Shown: positions 44,581 to 54,982 of the stretch, in pieces
Numbering within the stretch: the stretch's first letter is position 1
Layout: every line of letters starts with the position of its first letter
NCBI RefSeq assembly: GCF_000739015.1
Contig: NZ_JPUG01000078.1
Span: 248,001-312,000 of the forward strand
Length of the DNA: 64,000 nt
DNA from: Microvirga sp. BSC39
Lineage (GTDB): Bacteria > Pseudomonadota > Alphaproteobacteria > Rhizobiales > Beijerinckiaceae
Direction of reading: 5' to 3'
Position numbers and translations under genes: made by a program
The notes under the pieces: model-generated
Seen by the model: the letters and a program-made list of their open reading frames with translations, nothing else
What the model was told of the DNA's origin: nothing
Databases searched by the model: none

Positions 44581-45350
44581 GCGGTTCTCCCTTGGGCCGG
44601 GTAGACGGCGCCCGCACCGGGCGGGGCATCGACACGGCGGCAGATGTAAACTTCGGTTTCGGGATGCTGGACGATCTCGAACCCGGCACTGCGGAGCATG
44701 GCTTCCACGCAAGCCGAATTCGGCGCCCACCAGTTAGTCGGATCATCGGCATAGCGATGTTCGATGAAGTGCATCTTCGGGTAGCGCGGATCGTCGAAAT
44801 GGTCCGTCTGCCAGAAGGTGTAGTTCTCATCGACCGGCATGGCCTCCGATGAGCCGCGCTGCATCGACTGGAACACGAGGAGGTCCTTGGCAACGTGTTC
44901 GTGGATAAGATCAAGAGCGAGTAGCGGGTGGCGCAGGTGATAGAGGACGCCCATGAAGAGCACCACGTCGAACGTCTCTCCAAGCTGCCCGAGGTCGTAG
45001 ACCGAAAGCTTTCGGAACTCGATGTCGCAGCCCATGGTCTGAGCGGCAAAACGGGCCTGTGCAAGATAGGCGTCGTCGAAATCGACACCCAGCACGCGCT
45101 CCGCTCCGCGCTTCTTCATCTCCATGGAGTAGAAGCCGCCGTTGCAGCCGATGTCGAGCACGCTCTTGCCGGTAAGGTCCTGCGGGATCGCCTCAGAAAA
45201 TTGCTGCCACTTCACGGCAGGGTAGTTGCCGAGGAAATGGTCAGGCGCGGTCCAGACGCCGCCTTTCAGCTCGATATTATGAAACCAGGGGCCAAGCGCT
45301 TCGGCTTTGCGGCGGATTTCTTCCGGTGGCATTGGATCGATTGCGTTCAT
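44577..45350 (-). CDS. SAM-dependent methyltransferase (CmoB-like fold; TIGR04290-type by recollection)
   Basis: 257 residues. Motif I DLTGKSVLDIGCNGGFYSME, acidic VLGVDFDDAYLAQA, and VVLFMGVLYHLRHPLLALDL near the active site. The GCNGG and MGVLYHLRHP patterns resemble CmoB/TIGR04290-type enzymes; I recall TIGR04290 genes lying among glycosyltransferases like these. Probably O-methylates a sugar or inositol of the locus product. It overlaps the glycosidase by 4 bp and follows the nucleotidyltransferase by 8 bp. Confidence 0.88.
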   Translation of the reverse strand: MNAIDPMPPEEIRRKAEALGPWFHNIELKGGVWTAPDHFLGNYPAVKWQQFSEAIPQDLTGKSVLDIGCNGGFYSMEMKKRGAERVLGVDFDDAYLAQARFAAQTMGCDIEFRKLSVYDLGQLGETFDVVLFMGVLYHLRHPLLALDLIHEHVAKDLLVFQSMQRGSSEAMPVDENYTFWQTDHFDDPRYPKMHFIEHRYADDPTNWWAPNSACVEAMLRSAGFEIVQHPETEVYICRRVDAPPGAGAVYPAQGRTA

Positions 45351-45358
45351 CGTGGAGT

Positions 45359-46171
45359 CTACTCCCTGTTCAAATCATGGAGGCCACGCGGCAGCCGGCC
45401 GGCAGGCCAGCCCAGGGCCACCCGCGCGCCTGTGACATTCTCCTGCTGGGCCGCCTCGCTGAGCAAGCCGATGGCGGAGCGATAGCCGTGGAGCGTCCCG
45501 ACATCGACGTAGGACGCACCGGCCTTGACCCCGATGGCCTCGCCACCTTGAGCCAGATAGGCATTCACCAGGGTGCCGAAATATTCATCCTCGCGATTGC
45601 GCGAGAGCCAGAGCTGGCGCAGCGCCTGGAGGACGTGACCCGGCATCTTGAAGGCACCCCAGATCCAACGGGAGGACGCATCCTCCCGCTTCACCTGAAT
45701 CTCCTGCACGTGCATCGTCTCGTCCAAGACGACGGCGTCGAAGACCTGCGGGTTGTCGACCGGAAAAAGCAGGAACGAGAGGGTTCCTTCCGGAAGCTCC
45801 GCGAGTGCCGTCTCGGGAAACCAGACCGTATCCGGCAAGCCGACGATCACACTCTCATCGGCCGGGATCAGAGGGGCCGCCTGGAAGATGGCGTCGCACA
45901 ACCCACTCGCCTTGGGCTGAACCACATAGGCGATGGAGGCGGTCCCGTAGCTCGCGCCGTAATATTCCATGATATCGGACTTACCGGGCGAGATCACGAA
46001 GCAGATCTTGTCGGCGCCGCCATGGATCATGCGCTCGACGAGGTACTCGCTGACCGCGCAGGGACGCTCAACGCCGTCGTCGAGGCGGCTGCCCACCGGG
46101 AGAAGTTCCTTCGAGAAAGCCAGCGGCTGAATGCGACTGCCGATCCCTGCTGCAGGTATGATCCCCCACAT
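45359..46171 (-). CDS. Sugar-1-phosphate nucleotidyltransferase
   Basis: 270 residues. Starts with GIIPAAGIGSRIQPLAFSKE, the NTP-binding GxGxRxxPxxxxxKE(L/M) motif of RmlA/GalU enzymes; SVIVGLPDTVWFP holds the metal-binding Asp and RWIWGAFKMPG the substrate loop. It activates a sugar-1-phosphate as an NDP-sugar. Shorter than RmlA (about 290), lacking the C-terminal allosteric part. Its NDP-sugar may feed the epimerases of the right arm. Confidence 0.88.
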   Translation of the reverse strand: MWGIIPAAGIGSRIQPLAFSKELLPVGSRLDDGVERPCAVSEYLVERMIHGGADKICFVISPGKSDIMEYYGASYGTASIAYVVQPKASGLCDAIFQAAPLIPADESVIVGLPDTVWFPETALAELPEGTLSFLLFPVDNPQVFDAVVLDETMHVQEIQVKREDASSRWIWGAFKMPGHVLQALRQLWLSRNREDEYFGTLVNAYLAQGGEAIGVKAGASYVDVGTLHGYRSAIGLLSEAAQQENVTGARVALGWPAGRLPRGLHDLNRE

Positions 46172-46173
46172 GG

Positions 46174-47283
46174 TCAGGCCTCCATCATGGCGGCCGAGCC
46201 GCCGGTCGAGGATGAGGGGGAACTGGCGCTCTCCAGCAGGATCTCAAGCTCGCGAGCTCGATGCTCCGAGGTGTGCTCAGCGAGCACCCGCTCGCGGCCC
46301 GCCCTGGCGATGCGTTCCAACTCTGCGTCCGTGAGATCGAGAGCGCTGACGGCATCTTCACGCGTATCCGCGATTAGGATCTCCTGACCGGGCTCGAAGA
46401 AGCTGTCGAGGCCTTCCCAGTTATCGGACAGGATGGGCGCGCCGCAGGCAGCCGCCTCGAACAGACGCCCTGAGGGGCACCAGCCCATATCGGCCATGGC
46501 CTGCCGGGTGATGTTGAGCGTCAGGCGCGAGGACGAGAAGAAGGCAGGGTGTTCGGATGGTGGCAGATGCCGGACGAAAGAGATGTTGGGCTGCCAGGGG
46601 AAGTCGGCAGGATACTGCGCGCCCCCGATCAGGAAGTGATGGTTCGGACGCAAGCCCGCAGGATCGATGAACAGGCGCTGCAGGGCGGCCTGACGATCAG
46701 CCGCATAGGTGCCGAGATAGGAGAGGTCCGACCTATAGTGGTCTGCCGGCTGCACCGGGTGGTGCACATCGGGATCTACATGACCGTAAAGCGGCGCAAC
46801 ACGGCGGGCTCCGAGCTCCGACTGAAGCCTGGCGAGAGCGCGGCCGCCCGTGTAGCTGAGCGCCAGATCGAAGTCGCGCAGGCCTCGCGGGCCGATATAG
46901 GTGATGGGCTCCCCTGCCTCCAAGCGCGAGAAGGTGACCGGCGTGTCGAGATCGTAGAACACATGGAGCGGGCGCGGCGCATCGAGCAGGAGCTCGCTGG
47001 CCGCGATACCGTCCGGGCAATAGGAGGTCGCCATGGCCACATCCGCATCGATCAGCTCGGCCTCGGCGCGCTGCCGGATGTCGCCCCAATCCTGGTAGAA
47101 GACCAGATCTCCGCCCGGAATCTCGAAGAGATCCCGGTTGGCCGCATAATAGGGCGCATCCTTCTCAAAAAAGACGACCCTGTGTCCGCGCCTCGCAAGG
47201 GCACGGATGAGACCTCGCCAGAGCGTCGCGTGGCCATTGCCCCAGGATGAGGAAACCGTGAGGCCGAAAATGACGATCTTCAT
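46174..47283 (-). CDS. CgeB-like glycosyltransferase (left arm copy)
   Basis: 369 residues, GT-B fold, no membrane helix. N-terminal IVIFGLTVSSSWGNGHATLW; C-terminal donor-binding segment SGRLFEAAACGAPILSDNWE then FFEPGQEILIAD, as in CgeB/glyco_trans_1_2 proteins. Clearly paralogous to the right-arm protein at 54979 (both share SSSWGNGHAT, YDxDTPVT and FTGG/YTGG segments). Donor and acceptor unknown. Overlaps the histidine phosphatase by 4 bp. Confidence 0.87.
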   Translation of the reverse strand: MKIVIFGLTVSSSWGNGHATLWRGLIRALARRGHRVVFFEKDAPYYAANRDLFEIPGGDLVFYQDWGDIRQRAEAELIDADVAMATSYCPDGIAASELLLDAPRPLHVFYDLDTPVTFSRLEAGEPITYIGPRGLRDFDLALSYTGGRALARLQSELGARRVAPLYGHVDPDVHHPVQPADHYRSDLSYLGTYAADRQAALQRLFIDPAGLRPNHHFLIGGAQYPADFPWQPNISFVRHLPPSEHPAFFSSSRLTLNITRQAMADMGWCPSGRLFEAAACGAPILSDNWEGLDSFFEPGQEILIADTREDAVSALDLTDAELERIARAGRERVLAEHTSEHRARELEILLESASSPSSSTGGSAAMMEA

Positions 47284-47879
47284 GCGGCCACCACTTCGTT
47301 CAAACGCAGCACTTTGGAGCCCCAGTCGCCGACCGCGAGGGTGCTGATGGAGGCAGGCTCGATGTCGAAACGCCCATAGGCATCGACCGGCAGGCCGAGA
47401 TGGTAGAGCAGGGCGGCCTTGATCACGTCGCTGTGGCTGACGAGAATGACGGTACGATCCGAATAGCGGTGGCGCAGCTGCTCAAGGGCGCCCACGATGC
47501 GCGCCTGTGCTTCGAGCATTGTCTCCCCATAGGGTGGGCGGCTGTTGCTGCGGGCATTGTTCCATGCCGCCCAGCGGGGATCCTGCGCCAGTGCTTCGAA
47601 GCTCGTGCCGGACCAAGCTCCGAAGTCGATCTCAGCAATGTCCTCGGATACTTCAAGCGACTGTCCGAGACGGGCCGCAATAGGCTCGGAAGTCTCCACA
47701 GCCCGCTCGAGAGGACTTGTGTGAATTGCGGCCACGTTCTCATTGGCAAAGCGATCCGCCAAGCGTTCAGCCTGAGCCTTCCCCAGTGCGCCGAGATGCA
47801 CGCCCGGCATGCGGCCGCACAAAATCGTCCCGACACGGTCATGGGCTGCATGGCGCACAAGATGGAACGTGGTGGTCAC
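47280..47879 (-). CDS. Histidine phosphatase family protein
   Basis: 199 residues. Catalytic His in FHLVRHAAHD (LVRHxxxD) and the second His in VILVSHSDVIKAALLY; acidic SPLERAVETSEPIA is the family middle motif. It removes phosphate from a small molecule. Being 12 bp after inositol-3-phosphate synthase and coupled to a glycosyltransferase, it may yield free myo-inositol or dephosphorylate a glycosyl-phosphate intermediate, as sucrose- or glucosylglycerate-phosphate phosphatases do (inference). Confidence 0.9.
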   Translation of the reverse strand: MTTTFHLVRHAAHDRVGTILCGRMPGVHLGALGKAQAERLADRFANENVAAIHTSPLERAVETSEPIAARLGQSLEVSEDIAEIDFGAWSGTSFEALAQDPRWAAWNNARSNSRPPYGETMLEAQARIVGALEQLRHRYSDRTVILVSHSDVIKAALLYHLGLPVDAYGRFDIEPASISTLAVGDWGSKVLRLNEVVAA

Positions 47880-47891
47880 GCCTTGGCGTCC

Positions 47892-48974
<1,083 letters not shown>

Positions 48975-49079
48975 GGTCGAATCTCCCTTGTGCATTCGAA
49001 CGATTGCCTGCACTCTCGCGGTGCGCCCAAAGGCGGCGGCAGGCAAATACCGGGCAGCATTGTCCCAAGCTTGGCCGTC

Positions 49080-49105
49080 AACGTTCGAGAAAGGTATGTA
49101 GTTCC
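49080..49105 (-). promoter_or_regulatory. EcfG-type promoter driving the left arm
   Basis: Minus strand: GGAAC (49105-49101), 17-bp spacer, CGTT (49083-49080), an exact consensus match. It lies about 105 bp upstream of the inositol-3-phosphate synthase start. Confidence 0.78.
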
Positions 49106-49172
49106 CTCTCTCGATTCCTGGCTTGGGTCTCTTGTCTTAGCGCGGCAGCGCCCAAACTACTCAGCAGGTGCA

Positions 49173-49197
49173 GGAACAAAGATGAAGCTTCGGCGTT
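49173..49197 (+). promoter_or_regulatory. EcfG-type promoter driving the right arm
   Basis: Plus strand: GGAAC (49173-49177), 16-bp spacer, CGTT (49194-49197), an exact consensus match, about 185 bp before the first right-arm gene. Confidence 0.76.
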
Positions 49198-49381
49198 TCC
49201 AGTGGGAAAGGCCAAGCTTGCGAGGGGAGTGCGCGGCGTGACCGGCGCCTGATGGCTCCGCCAACGCCCATTCCTGCCTGGAAATGGCGGAGGTCTCGCG
49301 TCGCTTTTCCAGTCGGGGAGCAGGATACCTCCCGCTCTGCTCATTGGCCTGCTGAATCGACAACAGATCCGGAGTCATCTC

Positions 49382-50494
49382 GTGACGGATACCATCCTCA
49401 TTACCGGCGGTGCGGGTTTCATCGGACGCTATGTTGCTCGCGCCTGCCTGGAGCGCGGCCACCGGGTTCGCGTGCTCGACAGCCTTATCGAGCAGGTCCA
49501 CGGCGACAAGACGCAGGCCGACGGGCTCGATCCCGAGGTTGAGGTGGTTGTCGGCGATGTGCGTGACGAGACGGCCGTCCTGAGGGCCTTGAAGGGAGCC
49601 ACCAAGGTGGTTCACCTCGCGGCTGAGGTCGGTGTCGGTCAGAGCATGTACGCCGTCGACCGTTATGTCTCCGTGAACGATTACGGCACGGCGGTGCTGT
49701 TCCAGCAACTCATCGACAACCCGGTCAAGCGGGTGGTCGTCGCCTCGTCCATGAGCATCTATGGCGAGGGCCTCTACAAGGATGCGGAAGGACGGATCCG
49801 TGAGGATGTCGTGCGCACGCCGCGGGCGAGCGAGAGTGATCCTTGGGATCCTCTCGACGAGCAGGGGCGTCCCCTCATTCCGGTGCCGACGCCGGAATGG
49901 AAGAAGCCGGCATTAGCTTCCGTCTATGCCCTGTCGAAATATGTTCAGGAGCGGCTCACGCTGACCCTCTGCCCTGCTTACGGCATGGAGGGTGTCGCAC
50001 TCAGGCTCTGGAACGCCTATGGTCCCGGGCAGGCCCTGTCCAATCCTTATACCGGCGTTCTCGCAATCTTTGCCTCGCGGCTCCACAACGGTCAGCCGCC
50101 GATGATCTTCGAGGATGGCCAGCAGCGTCGCGACTTCGTTCATGTCGAGGACGTGGCGCAGGCCTTCGTGCTGGCCCTCGAGCACGAGAAGGCGCCGGGC
50201 GGCGTCTACAATGTCGGCAGCGGCCAGGATCGCAGCGTTTCCGAAGTGGCAGAGCTGCTGTCCCAGGCCATGAACCGTCCCATGGCGCCCGAGATCGCCG
50301 GCAAGGCACGCATCGGCGATATCCGCCACTGCATTGCCGACATCACGAAGATCCAGCAGGAATTGGGCTACAACCCGAAGAAGGATTTCTCGGAAGGTCT
50401 GGCCGAACTCGCCGAGTGGGTCGCCAAGCAGGAAGCCAAGGATCTCGTGCAGGAAGCTCGTAAGGAGCTTGAGGCGAGAGGCTTGGTGGCATGA
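49382..50494 (+). CDS. NAD-dependent sugar epimerase/dehydratase
   Basis: 370 residues, extended SDR. TITGGAGFIG-type motif (ILITGGAGFIGRYVARACLE), catalytic SSMS and Tyr-xxx-Lys in ASVYALSKYVQE, and NDP-sugar residues in RLWNAYGPGQAL and RRDFVHVEDVAQAFVLALEH. Acts on an NDP-hexose. GTG start right at the fold; overlaps the next epimerase by 4 bp. First gene of the right arm. Confidence 0.92.
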   Translation: MTDTILITGGAGFIGRYVARACLERGHRVRVLDSLIEQVHGDKTQADGLDPEVEVVVGDVRDETAVLRALKGATKVVHLAAEVGVGQSMYAVDRYVSVNDYGTAVLFQQLIDNPVKRVVVASSMSIYGEGLYKDAEGRIREDVVRTPRASESDPWDPLDEQGRPLIPVPTPEWKKPALASVYALSKYVQERLTLTLCPAYGMEGVALRLWNAYGPGQALSNPYTGVLAIFASRLHNGQPPMIFEDGQQRRDFVHVEDVAQAFVLALEHEKAPGGVYNVGSGQDRSVSEVAELLSQAMNRPMAPEIAGKARIGDIRHCIADITKIQQELGYNPKKDFSEGLAELAEWVAKQEAKDLVQEARKELEARGLVA

Positions 50495-51606
50495 AGACAA
50501 CCGACGCACCTGCCGGTGCCCCTGCCGTCGTTCGCCGGAGGCCTGTTCTGGTCACCGGCGGCGCGGGCTTCATCGGCTCCAATCTCGCTGACCGCTTCGC
50601 AAGCGAGGGTCATGACGTTCTGGTCTATGACGCCCTGGCGCGCCCGGGCGTCGACCGCAATCTGGAGTGGCTGAAGAAGCGGCATCCAAACAAGATCTCG
50701 GCTGTCGTTGGGGACATTCGCGACGAGACCGCCGTAGCCGATGCTGCGGGTGATGCCCAGGCCGTGTTCCACATGGCGGCACAGGTCGCCGTCACGACGA
50801 GCCTCGTCGATCCGCGCGAGGATTTCGAGATCAATATCCGCGGCACGTTGAACCTGCTCGATGCGCTCCGGCAGCGCGACGAGCGGGTGCCGCTGATCTT
50901 CGCCTCCACCAACAAGGTCTATGGCGATCTTGCGGATGTGGAGCTCGAAAGGACGAACGACGCCTACAAACCCAGCGATCCCGCAATCCGGGATGCGGGG
51001 ATCGGCGAGACACGGCCCCTCGATTTCCACACGCCCTACGGCTGCTCCAAGGGAGCGGCCGATCAGTATGTTCTGGACTACGCCCGCTCCTTCGACATTC
51101 CCACCTGCGTGATGCGGATGAGCTGCATCTATGGCCAGCGGCAGATGGGGACCGAGGACCAGGGCTGGGTGGCTCACTTCCTGATCCGCGCTCTCGAAGG
51201 CGAGCCGATTACAATTTACGGCGATGGCTGCCAGGTCCGCGACGTGCTCAACATATCCGATGCGGTCGATGCCTATGCGGCCGCGTGGAAGCGGATCGAC
51301 GTGGTCCAGGGCCGGGCCTTCAATCTCGGTGGAGGTCCGACGAATGCCATCAGCCTGCGCCAGCTCATCACCCACATCGAGGATGTGATCGGCCGCCCGG
51401 TCGAGACCATCTATTCCGACTGGCGGGCCGGCGATCAGCGCTACTACGTCTCCGACACCCGTCTCGTGACGCGGGAACTCGGCCTGAAGCAGCCGATCTC
51501 ATGGCTCAAGGGCGTCGCTGCCCTGGCGAGCTGGCTCCAGGCGGAGAGAGGACACGCGCCGTTGCAGTCGGCTCCCCGTCTGCAGACCGCCGAGGCTCTG
51601 TCATGA
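50491..51606 (+). CDS. NAD-dependent epimerase, CDP-paratose 2-epimerase-like
   Basis: 371 residues, extended SDR. VLVTGGAGFIGSNLADRFAS; FASTNKVYGDL and FHTPYGCSKGAADQYVLDYA (Tyr-xxx-Lys) are the strong signature of RfbE-type CDP-paratose/tyvelose epimerases, as is MSCIYGQRQMGTEDQGWVAH. The CDP-sugar assignment is by pattern; no other CDP-dideoxysugar genes are here, so it may act on a different NDP-sugar. Next gene starts at or soon after its stop. Confidence 0.9.
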   Translation: MKTTDAPAGAPAVVRRRPVLVTGGAGFIGSNLADRFASEGHDVLVYDALARPGVDRNLEWLKKRHPNKISAVVGDIRDETAVADAAGDAQAVFHMAAQVAVTTSLVDPREDFEINIRGTLNLLDALRQRDERVPLIFASTNKVYGDLADVELERTNDAYKPSDPAIRDAGIGETRPLDFHTPYGCSKGAADQYVLDYARSFDIPTCVMRMSCIYGQRQMGTEDQGWVAHFLIRALEGEPITIYGDGCQVRDVLNISDAVDAYAAAWKRIDVVQGRAFNLGGGPTNAISLRQLITHIEDVIGRPVETIYSDWRAGDQRYYVSDTRLVTRELGLKQPISWLKGVAALASWLQAERGHAPLQSAPRLQTAEALS

Positions 51607-51648
51607 ATGCAGGCCTTGGGCTTTGGTTGCGTATTGTCGAGAACTGCA

Positions 51649-52782
51649 ATGACCACGGCTGACGCCGCAAAAGGCCTGCATGTGCTTATGACGGCCGATG
51701 CCGTCGGCGGGGTTTGGCAATATGCCCTCGACCTTGCCGGCGGTCTGCGGACGCACGGTGTCAGAACGACCATTGCGGTGCTGGGTCCGGTACCCTCGAC
51801 GGATCAGCAGGCCTTGGCCGAAGCGATTGGTGCGGATCTTGTCTTGACAGGCCTGCCGCTCGATTGGACCGCATCTCACCAGGACGAAGTGAAGGAGGCA
51901 AGCCGATCCATTGCGCGCCTCGCAGCGCAGATCCGGCCGGATCTCGTTCATCTCAATGCGGCGGCGCTGGCAGCCGATGGGCGATTTGACGTTCCGGTTG
52001 TGGCAGCATGCCATTCCTGCGTTGCCACTTGGTGGCAAGCGGTCAAAGGTGGGGCGCTGCCGGAGGATTTCATCTGGCGCACTAAGCTCGTCCAGCGGGG
52101 CTATGCCGCTGCAAGCAAACTTCTCGCGCCCACTCTTGCATTCGCAGATGCAACAGCGGAGGCCTATGTTCTCACGCAGCCTCCTGCCGTTGTGAGAAAC
52201 GGAAGGCGCGCTCTGCAGGGTGAGGCGAATGCTCACTCCGACGTTCTCGCTTTCACCGCGGGGCGTCTCTGGGACGAGGGGAAGAATTTTGCCGCCATCG
52301 ATCGCATGGCTGCGCGGCTGTCGATACCGGTTCTCGCCGCAGGCCCGCTAGAGGGACCGAACGGCGCTCGAATCGAGGCCCATCATGCCAAGCCTCTCGG
52401 CCGCTTGAGCGACGAGGATGTCGCCCGGCATCTCGGTCAGCAGCCGATCTTTGTGTCGACCGCGCTCTATGAACCCTTCGGCCTCGCCGTGCTGGAGGCA
52501 GCCCAGGCCGGGTGCGCTCTTGTCCTCTCCGACATCCCGACGTTCCGGGAGCTGTGGGAGGGCGCGGCCCTGTTCGTGGATCCACGAGATGCGAATGAGG
52601 CTGCCGATGCAGTCGAGCGCCTGGCGCAGGACCCGGAGGCACGAGCCGTTCTCGGACGTGCAGCCAGAAGAAGGTCCGCGGCATATACCGTCGAGGCCAT
52701 GAGTGGAGGTGTTCTGACGGCCTATCAATCCGTGCTCGCCGGCACATCCCGTCAATCCTCCCTTGAGGGCGCCGCCGCATGA
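51649..52782 (+). CDS. GT4-type glycosyltransferase
   Basis: 377 residues, soluble GT-B. Starts LHVLMTADAVGGVWQYALDL (acceptor domain with Gly-rich loop); donor domain has TAGRLWDEGKNFAAIDRMA, FVSTALYEPFGLAVLEAAQA (EPFGLxxLEA, the E-x7-E motif) and FRELWEGAALFVDPRD. A start at 51607, directly after the previous stop, is also possible. Overlaps the next gene by 4 bp. Confidence 0.9.
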   Translation: MTTADAAKGLHVLMTADAVGGVWQYALDLAGGLRTHGVRTTIAVLGPVPSTDQQALAEAIGADLVLTGLPLDWTASHQDEVKEASRSIARLAAQIRPDLVHLNAAALAADGRFDVPVVAACHSCVATWWQAVKGGALPEDFIWRTKLVQRGYAAASKLLAPTLAFADATAEAYVLTQPPAVVRNGRRALQGEANAHSDVLAFTAGRLWDEGKNFAAIDRMAARLSIPVLAAGPLEGPNGARIEAHHAKPLGRLSDEDVARHLGQQPIFVSTALYEPFGLAVLEAAQAGCALVLSDIPTFRELWEGAALFVDPRDANEAADAVERLAQDPEARAVLGRAARRRSAAYTVEAMSGGVLTAYQSVLAGTSRQSSLEGAAA

Positions 52783-53891
52783 AGTTCGTCTATTTCACGC
52801 ATTCCCTTGCCTCCTGCTGGAATCACGGCAACGCGCATTTCCTACGCGGCGTGCTGCGCGATCTCGTTCACCGCGGGCATGAGGTGCTGGCCTATGAGCC
52901 CAGGGGCGCCTGGAGTCTCGAGAACCTGCTGAAGGATCATGGCGGGGCGGGGCTTGACGCTTACCACAGTCTTTATCCCGAACTGTCATCGACCGTCTTC
53001 GATCCTGATCTCGATCTCGCAGAGACGCTCGCCGATGCCGATGTGGTGATCGTCCACGAATGGAATGATCCTTGGCTTGTTGCCGCTATTGGCAAGGTGC
53101 GCAGACAAGGCGGCCGCTTCACGCTCCTCTTCCATGACACGCACCACCGGGCCGTAAGTGATCCCAATGCCATCCGCCAGTTCGATCTCGACGGATATGA
53201 TGGCGTCCTCGCCTTCGGTGAAACTCTTGCGGAGGTTTATCGACGCTGGGGCTGGGGAGAACGAGTTTACGTCTGGCACGAAGCTGCCGACACACGCCTG
53301 TTCCATCCTCCTGCTCAAGAAGGAGAGCGGGAGGGCCTCGTCTGGATCGGCAACTGGGGCGATGATGAACGAAGTGCCGAGTTGGAGAGCTTCCTCTTCC
53401 GCCCGGCACAGACCGTTGGCTTGCCACTGGACATCTATGGAGTTCGGTATCCCGAGCACGCGCTCCAAACGCTTGCCCGCTATGGGGTGACCTATCGCGG
53501 CTGGCTGCCTAATGCTCGTGCGCCGGAGATCTTTGCGCGGCATCTGGCAACGGTGCATGTGCCGCGCCGCTTCTATGTCGATATGCTGCCGGGCATCCCC
53601 ACCATCCGTGTGTTCGAAGCCTTGGCTTGCGGCATCCCGCTGATCTCTGCCCCCTGGAGCGACTCGGAAGACCTGTTCAATCCGGGAACGGATTATCTGG
53701 TGGCACGAGATGAAGCCGAGATGGAGCGCCATCTTAACGCCGTTCGCAACGATGCCGACCTGCGCCGCTCACTGGTCGAGAATGGCCTCAACGCCATTCG
53801 CAGCCGCCATTCCTGCGCCCACCGGGCCGAACAGCTTCTTGCCATCCTCGCTACTCACGGCGCCGGAGCGCCGATGGAGATGCCCGTATGA
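52779..53891 (+). CDS. CgeB-like glycosyltransferase (right arm copy 1)
   Basis: 370 residues, no membrane helix. N-terminal FVYFTHSLASCWNHGNAHFL, donor region TIRVFEALACGIPLISAPWS then LFNPGTDYLVARDEAEMERH. The most divergent of the four CgeB-like copies in the locus. ATGA overlaps join it to the genes on both sides. Confidence 0.87.
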   Translation: MKFVYFTHSLASCWNHGNAHFLRGVLRDLVHRGHEVLAYEPRGAWSLENLLKDHGGAGLDAYHSLYPELSSTVFDPDLDLAETLADADVVIVHEWNDPWLVAAIGKVRRQGGRFTLLFHDTHHRAVSDPNAIRQFDLDGYDGVLAFGETLAEVYRRWGWGERVYVWHEAADTRLFHPPAQEGEREGLVWIGNWGDDERSAELESFLFRPAQTVGLPLDIYGVRYPEHALQTLARYGVTYRGWLPNARAPEIFARHLATVHVPRRFYVDMLPGIPTIRVFEALACGIPLISAPWSDSEDLFNPGTDYLVARDEAEMERHLNAVRNDADLRRSLVENGLNAIRSRHSCAHRAEQLLAILATHGAGAPMEMPV

Positions 53892-54982
53892 AAATCGCCT
53901 TTTATGGCTCAAGCCTCCTCTCCTCCTACTGGAACGGCGCCGCCACCTATTATCGCGGTCTGCTGAGCGATCTCGCCCGCCGCGGCTACAGCATCACCTT
54001 CTACGAGCCGGATGCCTTCGATCGCCAGAAGCATCGCGACATCGAGCCGCCGGAATGGGCCGAGGTGAGGGTCTATCCGGCCACCGAGGAAGCCATGCGC
54101 GGCGTGGTGGCCGAAGCCGCGAAAGCCGACGTGGTGGTGAAGGCTTCCGGGGTCGGCGTGTTCGACAACGAACTTCTCGAAGGCATCGTGGCGGCATCGC
54201 GCCCTGACGCCATCCGCATCTTCTGGGACGTGGATGCCCCGGCAACCCTCGCCGAGCTGCGGGAAAGCCCGGACCATCCGCTCCACCGCACCATGCCGGC
54301 GCTGGATCTGGTGCTCACCTATGGCGGAGGCCCGCCGGTGATCGCGGCCTATGAGGGGTTTGGCGCCCGCCGCTGCATCCCGGTCTACAATGCCTGTGAT
54401 CCGTCGACTCACCATCCGGTGCCGGCGGACGAGCGTTTCAAGGCGGATCTATCATTCCTCGGCAATCGACTGCCTGACCGCGAAGCCCGTGTGGAACAGT
54501 TCTTCCTGGAGCCCGCCGCTCGCCTCCCGAGCCGCAGCTTCCTCATCGGCGGCAATGGCTGGGAAACCAAAGGCATACCGTCGAACGTGCGCCATATCGG
54601 TCATGTCTATACCCGTGATCACAACGCCTTCAACACGAGCCCGCTGGCAGTTCTCAACATCGCCCGGGACTCGATGGCCACGACCGGATACTCGCCCGCG
54701 ACCCGCGTCTTCGAAGCCGCCGGTGCCGGCGCGTGCCTCATCACGGATGCCTGGGTCGGCCTTGAGCTCTTCCTGAAGGAGGGCGAGGAGGTGCTCGTGG
54801 CCCGCGACGGCAAGGATGTGGCCGATCATGTCGAGGCGCTGACTCCGGAGCGCGCCCGTGCCATCGGCGACGCCGCCCGGGCACGGATCATGGCCGAGCA
54901 CACCTATACCCGCCGCGGCGCAGAGGTGGACACGATCCTGCGCGAGGAGGCATCCCTGAAGCGTGAAAGGAGCGTGGCGTGA
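53888..54982 (+). CDS. CgeB-like glycosyltransferase (right arm copy 2)
   Basis: 364 residues, soluble. KIAFYGSSLLSSYWNGAATY start; ATRVFEAAGAGACLITDAWV and LFLKEGEEVLVARDGKDVAD in the donor half. In this copy the usual Cys-Gly-xP of the donor loop is AGACL. Coupled to both neighbours by 4-bp overlaps. Confidence 0.87.
   Translation: MKIAFYGSSLLSSYWNGAATYYRGLLSDLARRGYSITFYEPDAFDRQKHRDIEPPEWAEVRVYPATEEAMRGVVAEAAKADVVVKASGVGVFDNELLEGIVAASRPDAIRIFWDVDAPATLAELRESPDHPLHRTMPALDLVLTYGGGPPVIAAYEGFGARRCIPVYNACDPSTHHPVPADERFKADLSFLGNRLPDREARVEQFFLEPAARLPSRSFLIGGNGWETKGIPSNVRHIGHVYTRDHNAFNTSPLAVLNIARDSMATTGYSPATRVFEAAGAGACLITDAWVGLELFLKEGEEVLVARDGKDVADHVEALTPERARAIGDAARARIMAEHTYTRRGAEVDTILREEASLKRERSVA

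Larger units (their letters stand above)
48975..49381. promoter_or_regulatory. Divergent control region of the glycan locus
   Basis: 407 bp without a convincing gene between the two arms. It holds two EcfG-type promoters, one per arm, whose -35 boxes lie 67 bp apart. The plus-arm transcript would have a leader of about 180 nt, including an inverted repeat (CTCCGCCA 49256-49263 / TGGCGGAG 49285-49292) that could form a hairpin. Confidence 0.75.

Noticed and set aside
43651..44730. Longer glycosidase frame reaching into the methyltransferase gene
   Set aside because: The 50 extra residues are Arg/Pro/Cys-rich antisense-like sequence from the methyltransferase coding region; ATG 44580 overlaps its stop in the usual ATGA form.
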